Assembly (NCBI GenBank): GCA_029204225.1
Contig: CM055102.1
Coordinates: 21,681,237-21,745,236 of the forward strand
DNA: 64,000 nucleotides
DNA from: Diphasiastrum complanatum
Lineage: Eukaryota > Streptophyta > Lycopodiopsida > Lycopodiales > Lycopodiaceae
Direction of reading: 5' to 3'
Part shown: positions 30,867 through 41,649 of the stretch, in pieces
Position numbering within the stretch: position 1 is the first letter of the stretch
Layout of the letters: each line of letters starts with the position of its first letter
Program-made: the position numbers and the translations under genes
The notes under the pieces: model-generated
Told to the model about the DNA's origin: nothing
Seen by the model: the letters and a program-made list of their open reading frames with translations, nothing else
The model's database searches: none

Positions 30867-31918
30867 TGTGTCGAGCCTAGATTCATGCAGAATTGGCTCA
30901 TCCTGAACACTGCATAAGCAATATCAGGATGTGTGTTGTCTGCAAGGTACATCAGTGATCCTATCAGCTTCTTGTAAGGTGTGAGCTGCATTTGTTCTCT
31001 CTCTTCCTCAATCTTTGGACAGTCGTCGCTTGTCAGTACCGTCCCTACAAGCATTGGAGTGTTCGCTCCTTTGCAGTTCAGCATCCCAAAGTCCTCTAGG
31101 ATCTTCTGGGTATATATGGACTGGTGAAGGTATGGCTTACCTCCCTCGTAGTCCCTTTCAATTTGTAAGCCTAGGTAACACCTGGCTTCTCCCAGATCCA
31201 TTATCTTGAAATGTTTCGAGATGTCTGCCTTTACTTCAGCAATTAGCTGCTCACTCCTGCAAAGTATTAGAGTGTCGTCCACATATACAGCCACTATGAT
31301 GATCTGTCCATCTATAACTCTGACATATACATTAGAATCAATCAACAGAGGCTTGAATCCCAATGATTTCAGGGCTTGATCTTTCTTCTTGTACCATTGT
31401 CGGACTAATTGTTTCAGACCGTAGATACTTATGTGCATTCTGCATGCATAGTCAGGAAGTGAATTCAAGATGTATCCTCGGGGTTGATCCATGTAGACCT
31501 TTTCGTCTAATTCGCCATGCAAGAAGGTTGTCTTCTCGTCCACAATGTGGATCCTGAGGTCATAAGCTGCTGCATATGCAAATAACAGACGTAGGGATGA
31601 ATGTTTGATGACAGGAGAGAAGGTTTCAGAGTAGTCAATAACGTATCTCTGAGAGAAACCTTTTGCTACTAGTATTGTCTTGTATTGCGTGATGTTCCCA
31701 TATGGTCCGTATTTGAGCTTGAAAATCCATTTGTATTTGACAGTCTTGCGCTTATGTGGTAATGGCTCCAACGTCCATACCTGGTTCTTCCTCATGGACT
31801 CCATCTCTTTGTTCATGGCTTGGATCCATCTGTCCTTCTCTGGACTGTCAATCGCTTCCTCAAAAGTTTGTGGTTCACTAGAATTTTTCTGATGTGGAAG
31901 CTGAGTTGCCTGACACAT
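30737..31918 (-). CDS. Copia reverse transcriptase
   Basis: An open frame of 393 residues contains FEEAIDSPEKDRWIQAMNKE, YKWIFKLKYGPYG, LVAKGFSQRYVIDYSETFSP, FLHGELDEKVYMDQPRGY, YGLKQLVRQWYKK and the intact active site VAVYVDDTLILC, then YLGLQIERD and LIGSLMYLADNTHPDIAYAV. All major Copia reverse transcriptase blocks are in order, and this is the best-preserved polymerase in the window. One substitution of note is HIVDEKTTFLHG in place of the usual VDVKTAFLNG. Confidence 0.85.
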   Translation of the reverse strand: MCQATQLPHQKNSSEPQTFEEAIDSPEKDRWIQAMNKEMESMRKNQVWTLEPLPHKRKTVKYKWIFKLKYGPYGNITQYKTILVAKGFSQRYVIDYSETFSPVIKHSSLRLLFAYAAAYDLRIHIVDEKTTFLHGELDEKVYMDQPRGYILNSLPDYACRMHISIYGLKQLVRQWYKKKDQALKSLGFKPLLIDSNVYVRVIDGQIIIVAVYVDDTLILCRSEQLIAEVKADISKHFKIMDLGEARCYLGLQIERDYEGGKPYLHQSIYTQKILEDFGMLNCKGANTPMLVGTVLTSDDCPKIEEEREQMQLTPYKKLIGSLMYLADNTHPDIAYAVFRMSQFCMNLGSTHWRIAKCILQYLQLTRVIVVMQVSGYFPTMMLDGRLSRTTVAS

Positions 31919-32099
31919 ATCTTGCTGGTGCTCTTCGTGGTCTTGTCGACCTTCTAGGAGATCCTCTTGGGATAGCTATGCCTTTGTCTTTGTCTGCTCT
32001 GCTCAGTTCGGAACCATCTTGGCTTACAAGAACGACGACGGCAGGTTGCCTCTCGAATCTTTCTTCGTCAGATTTGTCGTTCGAATGGGAGACGACTCA

Positions 32100-33341
32100 A
32101 AAATCTTCGTTTTCGTGTTCGTCCTCTGCTCCCTCTATCATTGGCGGTAGGTCATAGTACTGTCTCTCCAGAACTTCGTAGCTGACAGGATTGTCATTGG
32201 CCATTGTCCTGCTCTCATCGAATCTGACATCTTTCACAGTGTTCGTGTCTGGCATGTAGACTCTGTAGTATGATGAATTGTTGTCATAACCTACCAAAAA
32301 TTTCTATAGGCTTTCTCATCAAGCTTCTTTTGAAACTTATTAGGAATATGTGCATAATCTGCACAGCCAAAGATTCTGACGTGAGACAGATTGGGCTTTC
32401 TACCCCACCATAGCTCATGTGGTGTCATGTGAGAAACACCAGACTTGTCTGTTCTGTTCTGGATGTATGCGGTTGTAGCTACTGCTTCAGCCCACAATGC
32501 CCTTGGAGCTTCCGAGTAGGCCATCATGCATCTGGCTGCTTCCATCAGGGTCCTGTTCTTTTGTTCAGCAACACCATTGTGCTACGGTGTGTAGGCTGTA
32601 GTTCTTCTGTGAATGATGTCACAATCATTGCAGAAGTCAGTGAAGCAATTCAAGATGTATTCACCACCTCAATCCATTCTGATCTGCTTCACTTTGGTGC
32701 ATGTACATCTCTCAGCCCAATTCACATATTCCTGTGAATTTATCAAGTGCTTTAGATTTATTCAGAATAAAATACACTCTGGCAAATTTTCTATAATCAT
32801 CAATGAAGGTTATATAATATTTTGAACCTCCTAGTAAGATCACGTTGAATGGTCCACAGATGTCAAAATGCACTAGCTCCAGGATCTTAGTCGTTCTATA
32901 GGAGTCTTTGACGAATGGTGTGCGTGACATCTTGCTCTTCAAACATGCATCACAGGTAGTCGAACTGGTTGCATTCGAGATGTTGCCCCCTGTTATTGCT
33001 CCATAATGTCATGCTTGCTAAAGTTGCATTGAGTTCATGTGGCAGAGTCTCCTCTGCCATAGAGTGTCTGGCTGGTCATCATGAGTCTGATGCACCGGAT
33101 CTACAGGTAGGCGTACCTTCAAATGATATAGGTTTCGTTTTCTTTTGCCTTGAGCAATCAAAGTACTGGTACTGGCATCAATAACGTTGCATGCTTCGTC
33201 AGAAATTGTCACACGCATACCTGCATCTGCTATTCTTGCTACAGAGAGCAAGCCTTGTTGTAGAGTAGGCACAAACACGACATCTTCGAGTCGTCTGTCT
33301 CTATCATTGGTGTTGAGCCATAGTGAAACAATACCGTTCAC
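32100..33341 (-). pseudogene. Copia pre-integrase and integrase
   Basis: From 33,341 the frame reads DVVFVPTLQQGLLSVARI and TLWQRRLCHMNS (pre-integrase). From 32,942 it reads LVHFDICGPFNV and YYITFIDDYRKFARVYF with the first catalytic Asp. After several stops the C-terminal part returns at 32,545 as RALWAEAVATTAYIQNRT and HVRIFGCADYAHIP. The middle holding the second Asp and the Glu is scrambled by frameshifts. Confidence 0.75.
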
Positions 33342-33708
33342 TTGATGTCTAGATCCATCTCCAAGAACTATGAATCTTGAGAGATCCGCACTTCTGAAAA
33401 AGAGTGTTTTATGATCCCAAATCTAAAATTCTTTGTTCCATTTCTTTTTTCTTATCCAGTGCAAGGCTTGAGACCACACCGAGAGCATTACTAGAATCTA
33501 CTGTCATGGAGGTGGCAGCAGCATGAGGACCTGATGATACTATCCGTGGTTGGCATGAAATAGATGCTGATACTTCTTCTTCTTCTTCTTTCCTCGAAAC
33601 CCTCGAGCACGGTGGCGTCGAACTGCTTCGGTGATTTCACAGCTTGGTCGACCCAAAATGTAACTGGTGCGACTTCATCTTGAAGGGGCTAGTATGAATC
33701 TTCAACAC

Positions 33709-34988
33709 CTACAGTAGTATCATGGATTTGTTCAAATCCTCTTCCAGGTGATTGGAGTTCAAAGGGCGCAGGGCTTTGGGGCATTTCAAAAATTTTAGCG
33801 GCCCCAAGGGAGTCGGAATCATTGAACATATCCATGAAATACTGTGTGTTTGGTGAAGTAGCTTCGGTGTGCGGGGGGAGGCGGCCTGGGCAACTGTGAT
33901 GGGAATGGTAGCCCCAATGGTCACAGACGATCCTTGTGTGAAAGTAGAGACGAGGGAAGCATCAGAGGTGGGGGGAATAGGAAGTTCAGTGCGAACAACA
34001 GCAGGGGGCAGAAGCGCAGCTTGTAGGCCTAGTACGACGTCGTGACACAAAAGGTGAGTCATGAATGACAATCTCGCTGCATGGACGACGTCAACTATGT
34101 GAACTCGAGGCCTGGTGGGACGACTCGACTGGTGCTTCTTTGTAGACCAAAAGCACAGAATCTAGGTGGAAGCCATGGATTTTGTTTTTCAGGTGAGAGA
34201 CGGCTAGAAGAGACAACAAAGAGCCAGCAACGAACTGCTGCTTAGTGTTGCTCGTTTGAGCTCACCTAAAACAGTCTTGAACTAGTTATATGGTTCAAGA
34301 GGGGCTCTAGCTAGCTTGGTATAGGACTCAACTATCCTATGGAGGACTTGTGAAGTGATGTTGTCTTTCCTGAGGTTACCAACCATCAGGAAGTTGTTCA
34401 GTAGCTAGGCAGTAGTGTGAGTATGGAAGGCTCAATGATGGCATCAAGGAGGTATCCGTCGTTGGTCCATTGCAAAGCATTGGTGAGGTCGATGTAAGAC
34501 TTTATCGCCTGTTTGGTCTGTTTATGATTGGGTGAGGCTTGTGTTCCAAATGCTATACCTATGGCAGCAAGGACGGCCTCAGTGACGCGCACCTTGTGTG
34601 TTGCTCCCTGAAAGGTGATATAAAATCTGGATTTCTTCTCCTTCCACGTACTGAAGGCAAGAGTGATGAAATCCATGTTAATTCTCCCAGAAAAGGCTCT
34701 CTCATGAATACCCATTGCGGTAAGCAGAGGCTCCGCAAGGGTCATCCACTAAGTGACCATGCTTGTGCTAGGAAGTATCATGATGTCTGTTGTAGATGGG
34801 ACATCACGATGGATAGTATAACGCAGAGATTGGGAAGTATCTGTAGAAGACATGATGATCAAAAATGAAATGTAAGATGCACGAAAGTATATCTGAAAGT
34901 AGTTCAGGAAGTTTGGAAGGCTTTGGTCGCAGGAAAAATTTGCAAGAGCTTCGCTAGCACAAGTAAGGAATGAATCGAATTCGGCCAA
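33709..34988 (-). pseudogene. Extra Gypsy ORF downstream of pol (copy B), unknown function
   Basis: The likely start is the ATG at 34,853 (MSSTDTSQS), in frame with 34,988-34,749 and 34,745-34,398; a frameshift follows and the C-terminal part is at 34,071-33,709. It contains MDFITLAFSTWKEKKSRFY, VTEAVLAAIGIAFG and LQWTNDGYLLDAI, and ends in a Pro/Ser/Thr-rich tail. The start, the NDGY.L.AI stretch and the tail parallel the ORF at 10,035, as does its position just downstream of a Gypsy pol on the same strand. I know no domain that fits with confidence. Confidence 0.5.
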
Positions 34989-34989
34989 C

Positions 34990-35653
34990 TTATAGGTGAA
35001 TTTGGTGGGTCCATTACACTAAATACTAGTTTGGCTGATTAGTTTTGAACCAAAATTTGTCGGCATGTACAGTATTGTGAAAATAGGCTATAAAAATCTC
35101 GGCGAAAATTTTTGGGATCTGAACCTATCAGGCGAACGTTTTCTAGGGCTGGCGAAGGATGAACCTTTGCCAAAGAGGAAACTTTGTCTAGGTACTGTCA
35201 TAAATACATTTTTTCAAAATCTGAACCTATGGCCAACCTAATTTTAATATTTTAAGACCATCTAGCATGTCGACGAAGGTTCATAATGAGAGTAAGGTGC
35301 TTGACAAACGTTCCCAAAATGGCATATTGCTGATCATTTGCCTAGCTCAAAAAATGGACTTTTACTGGAAAAGAACCTTCAAATTAGATAAATCTAAAGT
35401 GGATGTACAGTTTGAGAGCTCAGCGAAGGTTTCTAATAATGTATAGGCCAAATCTGACCAAAACAGTGATTTTTTAAGTCATTTTTCATCAAAAATACTG
35501 TTCTTCCTTTTTTCCATGCTGATGACTTTTCTGAATTTTGCTCGTTAGTCTTTTCTCATTTTTTTTTTTAACTATTTTTTTCACAAAAAATCTGAACAAT
35601 CAAATATTGAAAACAACAAATTGAAAAACAAATAAAATAAAAAATCCTTGAGA
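34990..35653. other. Spacer between Gypsy pol and the extra ORF
   Basis: AT-rich DNA without an ORF of note. Short motifs like GGCGAACG and GCGAAGGTT recur, but no regular array is present. Confidence 0.35.
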
Positions 35654-35881
35654 TCAGGCTTGTTGATCTGGCGGAGTAGGCTGCCAAAACTTGCGCAATC
35701 GGCTGCCATTCATCGGAGTATCAAATTGTTTTCCATCCAAGTGCTCAAGAATTACTGTGCCATAGTTCAAGATTTCCTTCACTTTATACGGGTCTTTACC
35801 GGTAAACTTCAATTTTCCCTTGATCAGCTTGAATTTGTACATCAATGCAAGATCTCCTGCTTTCAGATCTTTTTTGTGCAA
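35654..35881 (-). pseudogene. Gypsy integrase C-terminal region
   Basis: The frame reads FKAGDLALMYKFKL-like sequence (LKAGDLALMYKFKL), KFTGKDPYKVKEIL and LDGKQFDTPMNGSRLRKFW. This is the usual basic C-terminal integrase module of plant Gypsy elements without a chromodomain. Confidence 0.75.
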
Positions 35882-35893
35882 TCGACAATCGTG

Positions 35894-36562
35894 TCATGCC
35901 TTTCGGCGGGCTTTCTCTACTGCTAATGCATGAACTGCCATCAATCGGGTTTCACGTAATTTGTGCAATGCTTCATGACAGAGTTGTAAAGACTTATAAT
36001 CATTTAACCGTTCTATTGTTGCTATGCGTAAAGATGGGATTAGGAATTCAATCGGCATGACAACATCTTGACCATAGACCAGTTGAAAGGGTGTTTGATT
36101 TGTACAAATTTTGTAAGCGGTTCTGAATGTCCATAATGCTGCATATAGTTTATGTTTCCAATCGGACCGACTCGCTTCAACGGTCTTTGTCATAATGGTG
36201 CAGAGAACCTTACTGGAAGATTTAGCTTGGCCATTCCCTTTGGGATAGTGAGGAGTACTACATCTGTGTATAACAAAAAAATCTTCCAGTAAACACTTTA
36301 TTGTTTGATTAATAAAGTGTGTACCCCGATCACTGACAATCTTGATCGGACATCCAAATCTGATTATAATATTTTCACAGAGAAACTTGGCCGTAGATTT
36401 CGCATCAGCAACTTTGACAGCTTTGGCTTCAACCCACTTGGTCATATAATCAGTTGCTACGATAATGTATCTAGCCTGAGATCCTTGCGCGGTAGGATGA
36501 ATAAGACCAACATAATCCAGTCCCCATTTTTCAAATGGTGCTTGCGATAAAACCGGACACAA
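35894..36562 (-). pseudogene. Gypsy integrase core, catalytic Glu changed to Lys
   Basis: The 222-residue open frame has FEKWGLDYVGLIHPTAQG (first Asp), IVATDYMTKWVEAKAV, FGCPIKIVSDRGTHF (second Asp) and STPHYPKGNGQAKSSSKVL. The family has GQAESSN/S in the last motif; here the catalytic glutamate codon is a lysine codon. The remaining part (WKHKLYAALWTFRTAYK, TPFQLVYGQDVVMPIE) is normal. The frame is otherwise open, so the enzyme would be lost by a point change. Confidence 0.85.
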
Positions 36563-36589
36563 GGGTTCATAATTCTATCGAGTAGGTCG

Positions 36590-37109
36590 TCGTGATCGCT
36601 GGCAAACATCACATGTCTGAATAAAATTTTGTGTCCTTATGAAGTGTAGGCCACCAACAACCTAATTGCAAAAGTTTGCGAACAGTAATATATGTAGAGA
36701 AGTGTCCTCCACCCATGCCTTCATGTGAAAACATGATTAAATCTGGTACTTCATGCAGTAAAATACATCTTTGTAGAATATTGTCTGATCCATGACGATA
36801 AGATTGTCCTACAATCAATTGATAAGGTTGAGCCTTATGAATCAATTGTCTCTTTTGTACTTTTGTCAAAGAATCATTCAGTTGTCCTAACATCAGGTAT
36901 TCAACAATATCCACTACCCACTTAGGTACTGCTTCTACATAGAACAATGCAGCATCTGGTAATTCATCATCTACTTTAGTATTAACTGGTGTAGATTCGA
37001 TTTGCAGAACATGATTGGCTAGATAATGTTGCTTCCCCTTTCGAACCACAATTCGAAAGTCAAATTCAGTCAATAACAATAACCATCTTGCAATAGTCCA
37101 GTATTGCAT
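36590..37109 (-). pseudogene. Gypsy RNase H end and integrase zinc-binding region
   Basis: It reads TIARWLLLLTEFDFRIV and VRKGKQHYLANHVLQIE, then HEGMGGGHFSTYITVRKLL and QLGCWWPTLHKDTKFYSDM, the HHCC zinc region that starts integrase; the last cysteines lie just beyond 36,609 in the next frame (CDVCQRSRR). Connects RNase H to the integrase core. Confidence 0.8.
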
Positions 37110-37440
37110 GTCTTATTTACCAAGTAAAGTAACGGCTGGTGATCCGTATAAAATGCAAAGTGTGTTTCTATGAGATAGTGATGAAATTTTTGAACAGAAA
37201 AAAACATGGCTAACGCTTCACGTTCTATTGTTGAATAATTCTTCTCCGGATCTGTAAACTGTCTGCTTGCAAATCGTATAAGATAATCCTTCTTATAGTC
37301 ACCTGGCTGCATCAAAACTGATCCAATGACATATTTTGAGGCATCCGTATGAATATGAAATTCAATCGTCCAATTTGGAGAATGTAGTATTGGTGCTGAA
37401 GTTAATGTTTTTTTTAACTTTTCAAAGGCTTCTAACGCCT
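37070..37440 (-). pseudogene. Gypsy RNase H domain
   Basis: The frame contains RFASRQFTDPEKNYSTIERE, ALAMFFSVQKFHHYLIE and FYTDHQPLLYLVNK, the core of Gypsy RNase H. It is truncated toward the reverse transcriptase by a frameshift near 37,320. Confidence 0.8.
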
Positions 37441-37485
37441 CTACTGTTCAAATAGGAACAATCGTCAGTTTGTATATAGGTCGTG

Positions 37486-38334
37486 CTAATCCACAAAGAA
37501 GATGATAAAAATTTGATAGTAGTTCGCATGACCCATAAACACATAAACTCCACGAATTGCTGTTGGCGGTGGCAATTCCACAATAATCTTGATTTTAGAA
37601 TAATCTATGGCAATACTATGTCTCGATATCACATGTCCAAGCACAACTCCGTGGAAAACCCATATTTTGCATTTTTTTGGATTTAGAGAAATCTTATATT
37701 TGCGACATCTTTCAAATACTTTTTCCAATCGATCCAGGTGGTCTGCATCGATCCAGGTCATCCAAGTAAATTCAAAGAATTTTTGTAGATAATCTTTAAA
37801 AGCAAATTGCATTACTCTTTGGAACAAACTTGGTGCATTACAGAGTCCAAACGACATTACTTTGTAAGCATAGGTTCCCCATTCTGTTGCAAAAGCGGTT
37901 TTGTGGCGATCTGCAGGTGCAATCTTAACCTGGTTGTCTCCACTAAATCCATCCAGGAAACTATAAGCTTCCGCTCCAGCAAGGAGATCCAAAATGCTTT
38001 CAATAAAAGGTAACAGAAAGTGGTCCTTCCGCGTCACTTTGTTCAACGCCTTGAGATTCACACATATTCTCAATTTTTCATTCTTCTTAGGAACAATGAC
38101 AATCGGTGAGATCCATTCGGTATGCTCGATCTCATAAATGAAATCGGCATCAAGTAGTCTCTGAAGTTCTTTCTTTATCAGATCTGCAACATTAGGATTA
38201 CAGCGATAGAACTTTGTAACCTTTGGAACTGCATCAGGTAATAAAAGTATGGTATGTTCAATAACTAGCGTCGGAATACCCTTCAGATCTTGATAAGTCC
38301 ATGCAAAGCAATCTTGATATTCAATAAGTAACAT
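37486..38334 (-). pseudogene. Gypsy reverse transcriptase
   Basis: The frame reads FIYEIEHTEWISPIVIVPKK, LRICVNLKALNKVTRKDHF, EAYSFLDGFSGDNQV, TAFATEWGTYAYKVMSFGL and CNAPSLFQRVMQFAF, then ADHLDRLEKVFERCRKY. In the stretch between (about 37,790-37,745) the open frame reads FTWMTWI, but the next frame over reads IYLDDL, so a pair of indels has displaced the active site. Otherwise the domain is complete. Confidence 0.85.
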
Positions 38335-38479
38335 GCGGAGTGCTTGATACTGTTCAGATACCCTTCAAATATTTTCAGCAATTCAAGTAGGAAGCTGAGA
38401 ATCAAACTTTCAAGAAAATCAAGCCAATTTGGACTGATAGTAGAGGCAAATTCATTTCGACTGAATTCAAAGATCGAGA

Positions 38480-39245
38480 TGTCAGTCCAAAAGGTTCGGT
38501 CGAGAGTCAAGTCAAAAAGGGCTCAATCAAGATATTGTGTAGTCAGCTCGGTTGAGATGCAGGACTTGGCTCAGTCAAGAGTTAGGTCGAGAAGGCGCGG
38601 TCGAGGTGGTATACAGAAGACTCGGTTGAGATTTAGGACTCGGCTCAATTGAGACTGATGTGGAAGACTCGGTTGAGAGGTGATATCAAGACTCAGTCGA
38701 GATTGTATGTTCAGGACTTGGTCAAGATGGTAAGTCAAGAATCGGTTGAGAACTCAAGTATAAGAGTTGGTCAAGATTTCAAGTGCAGGACTCTGTTGAG
38801 AATGCAAGTTCAGAACTTGATCGAGATTGTATGTTCAGGACTCGGTCGAAAAGGTAAGTCAAGACTTGGTCGAGAACTCAAGTGCAGAACTTGGTCAAAA
38901 ATGCAAGTCCAAGACTCGATCGAGATTTGAGATAAGAACTCAGTTGAGATTGTATGCCAGGACTCGGTCGAGAACACAAGCACAGGACTCGGTCGAGAGT
39001 TGATGTCAGGACTCAGTCGAGATTGTATATTTGGGACTCAGTCGAGATGGTAAGTCAAGACTCGGTCAAAAACTCAAGTATAGGTGTCGATTGAGATACA
39101 ATGATTATACCAAGACTCGGTTGAGGTGTGAGTTGGGTACTTAGCTCGGTCCAATGATGATGCATTTGGACTCGACTAGGGGTGTAAGTTTAAGACTCGG
39201 ATGAGGACGGAGGCAGGAACTCAGTCAAAGCTGAGAGCGTGAACT
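38480..39245 (+). repeat. Minisatellite with core ACTCGGTCGAGA, about 31-bp period
   Basis: More than twenty variants of GGACTCGGTCGAGA occur at roughly 30-32 bp intervals, separated by AAGT- or TGTATG-containing spacers. A longer module, GATTGTATGTTCAGGACT followed by GGTAAGTCAAGA, recurs at 38,701, 38,825 and 39,021 (spacings 124 and 196), so units are grouped in a higher-order pattern. It lies between a Gypsy pol and an LTR-like repeat. No coding use is seen. Confidence 0.85.
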
Positions 39246-39263
39246 TTCAAGAATGGTTTTGGG

Positions 39264-39524
39264 CTATCTCTGATAAGCTTCTGATGCTATTATTTTTACA
39301 CACACACTTTTGAATACGCAAGTGGTATTCAATATTTACACAATTTTATAAGTGTGCAGATGAAGAAAGTACAAAGTGGATGTGTTGTCTGTAGGAGATC
39401 GTGGGTGATATACAAGGTGGCTTCGTCCTTTGGCATTTTGTAAGGCAGTGTTGTCGCCTATCACAAATCACGTGTAAAAACACAGTGTCGCATTTTTCGT
39501 CTTTTTTGCCAGTCTTATTTTACA
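39264..39524 (-). repeat. LTR-like repeat, left member of an inverted pair
   Basis: The complement of 42,943-43,360, with an internal deletion. Both share TCTGATAAGCTTCTGATGC, TATTATTTTTACACACACAC and, at the other end, CACGTGTAAAAACACAGTG. On the minus strand it begins TGTAAAATAAGAC and ends AATAATAGCA, followed by TCAGAAGCTTATCAGAG, which could be a primer site. It is thus an LTR pointing toward lower coordinates. Confidence 0.65.
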
Positions 39525-39583
39525 TGTAAATATGCAGACTGTGCGACAACATGAGTAAAAATGCAGCATGAATGGAGGCAGAT

Positions 39584-41640
39584 TCAGCATTGGAAAATCT
39601 GGAAAGGTGGTCGGCCATGAAATGTCGTGTGCCTCTTGACGACGACACGAAATGTGAATTCTTCAAGTATTAAGAGCCACCTAGCTATGCATCCCGTTTT
39701 ACAGGAGGATATAACAATGCTTGATGGTATGTATAGAAAGCAAAGGTTTGGCCTAACAAATAGTGTCAGAGTTGTTGTGGCGTAGACCATGGCTAGTGCT
39801 TCACACTCTATGGTGGTATAGTTTACTTCAGCAGGCACCAGGTGTCTGCTCAAGAAACGTATTGGGAAATCTTTTTCATATTCGTCCAAGATTGTAGAAA
39901 TACCATCCTTGGATATAATATGTCCGAGCAAAACCCCATGGGTGACCCAGATTTGACATTTTTTAGGGTTTTATGATATACCAAACCTTCGACAACGGAT
40001 GAATATCTTTTTAAGTGCTTCGAGGTGTTTATCTGCGAAAGAATGTACACCTAAATCATCAAGATAAATCTTGACAATTCGATGTAACAAATCTTGGAAC
40101 ACCATTTGCATGACACGTTGGAACGTGGAAGAGGCATTGCATAAGCCAAAAGGCACTACGTTGTAAGCATAAACGCCATATTCCATGGCAAAATCCATTT
40201 TGTGTCGATCCTCAAGGGCTATTTGGACTAGGAAATAGCTAAGAAGCTGAAAGCTTCGGCTCCTACCATTTCCTCGAGTATTTGTGTTGTTAAGGGCAAT
40301 GGGAAGTGGTCCTTTTTAGTAACCGTGTTAAGGTTTTTGAGATCAACGCAGATACGAAGCTTGCCGTTTTTCTTGGGAACTACAATGGCCGATGTGAAAG
40401 ATTCAACTAGTTTTATCACATTTTGCTATATTTCCATATTTGGCATATTGAGGCCAAAACTTGTTTTAGACTTAGAGATTGACTCTTCAAAGTTCATTAG
40501 TCTAAATGTCATTTGAATAAACACTTTTTGAAAGTGTGAGAAAGTTAGAATGCGAGTTTGAGTAGATTCAAATTTGAATAGTTGGGTACATTCAATCTAG
40601 ACTCAAAATTAGTAGGGTTAGCTTTTTGGTGGGAAAGCCAAGTGGCCAAATAAGGTTTGGACCTACTATAAAAGGATGTAACTCGTGGAGAGAGCAATCT
40701 TCTCTCTTCTCTATCTCATTTCATGCTTATACATGGTTCTCTTGGGTTCTACTATCCATTCGTGCACTATCTTGGTGATTGCTTGCAATTCTATGTGTAA
40801 AATGATCTATATTTGCTATTTTTGGATCCACACGTGTGAAATACAGTAGCTTGCTGGTTTTGTATGGACAACAACAGTACTTTATCATTTCATTCAACTA
40901 TGATCAAGTTCTATTAGTGTTTGCATTTCTTTTTGTGTGTAGATGCTAATTTTTCTACATTGGTGAGATTGGTAGTGTATTTCTCTTTCTAACCAAAGAT
41001 TATTCAAGTAGATTGGATCATAATGATCTGAAATCTTTCACAGCCGATACCCAATTCGTGTGTTGGACTTCATAAATGAAGCCAGCACCTAGGATCTTTT
41101 TAATATTCTCGTCAATCCTTTCACAAGAAACTGGGTTACAACGGTATGGCTTAGCCCTAATAGGCTTAGCGTTCTCCTCTAATGGAATAGTATGGTGGGA
41201 CCCCTTTCATTTCGGTATAATTCCAAGCAAATACATCTCTGTATTTGCGTAGTAAGGTCTCCAGATCAAGAAGTTGACCTGGCGTGAGGTGGGCTCCAAT
41301 GTGAACTATACGATCCATGTCCTCATCAAGATCTTTAAGATTTAGCTGTATGGTCTTTGCGGGTCCTTCAAAGGAGTGGGAAGCTTGTGTAGGATCTTGT
41401 TGGGGTTGTGGCAACTGGATGATGATGTCATCACGTGAAATCTTTGAAATGGCTCGGAAGATCAAAAGGAGGTTCCACAAAGTTCTCTGGAACTTTGGGA
41501 AAAGACAAGGATATTGCTCCAGGAGAACCTTCATCACCTGCCATTGACACGACTGTCCGAGCTTCTGGCTCAGGTGTGTCCATTGTCGACCCACTTTTTG
41601 ATAGTGAATTAGACGAAGGCGTTGCTGCTACCTAGCAACA
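39584..41640 (-). pseudogene. Gypsy reverse transcriptase-RNase H, split by a solo LTR
   Basis: From 41,594 the minus strand reads HSFEGPAKTIQLNLKDLDED and YRDVFAWNYTEMKGV. After the inserted LTR (40,393-41,042) it continues with SAIVVPKKNGKLRICVDLKN, DFAMEYGVYAYNVVPFGL, CNASSTFQRVMQMVF, IVKIYLDDLGVHS (active site intact) and MLGHIISKDGIS. A deletion then joins to FPIRFLSRHLVPAEVNYTTI of RNase H. Integrase is absent. Same family as 7,738-9,234. Confidence 0.8.
40393..41042 (+). repeat. Solo LTR nested in Gypsy reverse transcriptase
   Basis: The 650-bp insertion begins TGTGAAAGAT and ends ATCTTTCACA, perfect 10-bp inverted ends. It is flanked by the direct repeat GCCGA at 40,388-40,392 and 41,043-41,047. 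Removing one copy restores the reverse transcriptase reading across the site. CACGTG is at 40,831, and a TATA-like TATAAAAGG is near 40,671. It resembles the LTR at 4,184. Confidence 0.9.
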
Positions 41641-41649
41641 AGTCCTAGG

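Larger units (their letters stand above)
30261..33650 (-). mobile_element. Ty1/Copia pol, nearly complete but broken
   Basis: Reading minus strand, the order is remnants of protease and pre-integrase (to 33,018), integrase (33,000-32,100), reverse transcriptase (31,918-30,737) and RNase H (30,866-30,261). Frameshifts and stops are concentrated in protease and integrase; reverse transcriptase and RNase H are the best preserved. Gag is replaced at about 33,650 by unrelated sequence. Confidence 0.85.
35654..38420 (-). mobile_element. Ty3/Gypsy pol: reverse transcriptase, RNase H, integrase
   Basis: The minus strand carries a recognisable pol from about 38,420 (DCFAWTYQDLKG) to the integrase C-terminus at 35,654. 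Several frameshifts split it. The 44,020-44,235 fragment on the plus strand comes from a related element. The downstream ORF at 34,853 probably belongs to the same element. Confidence 0.85.
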
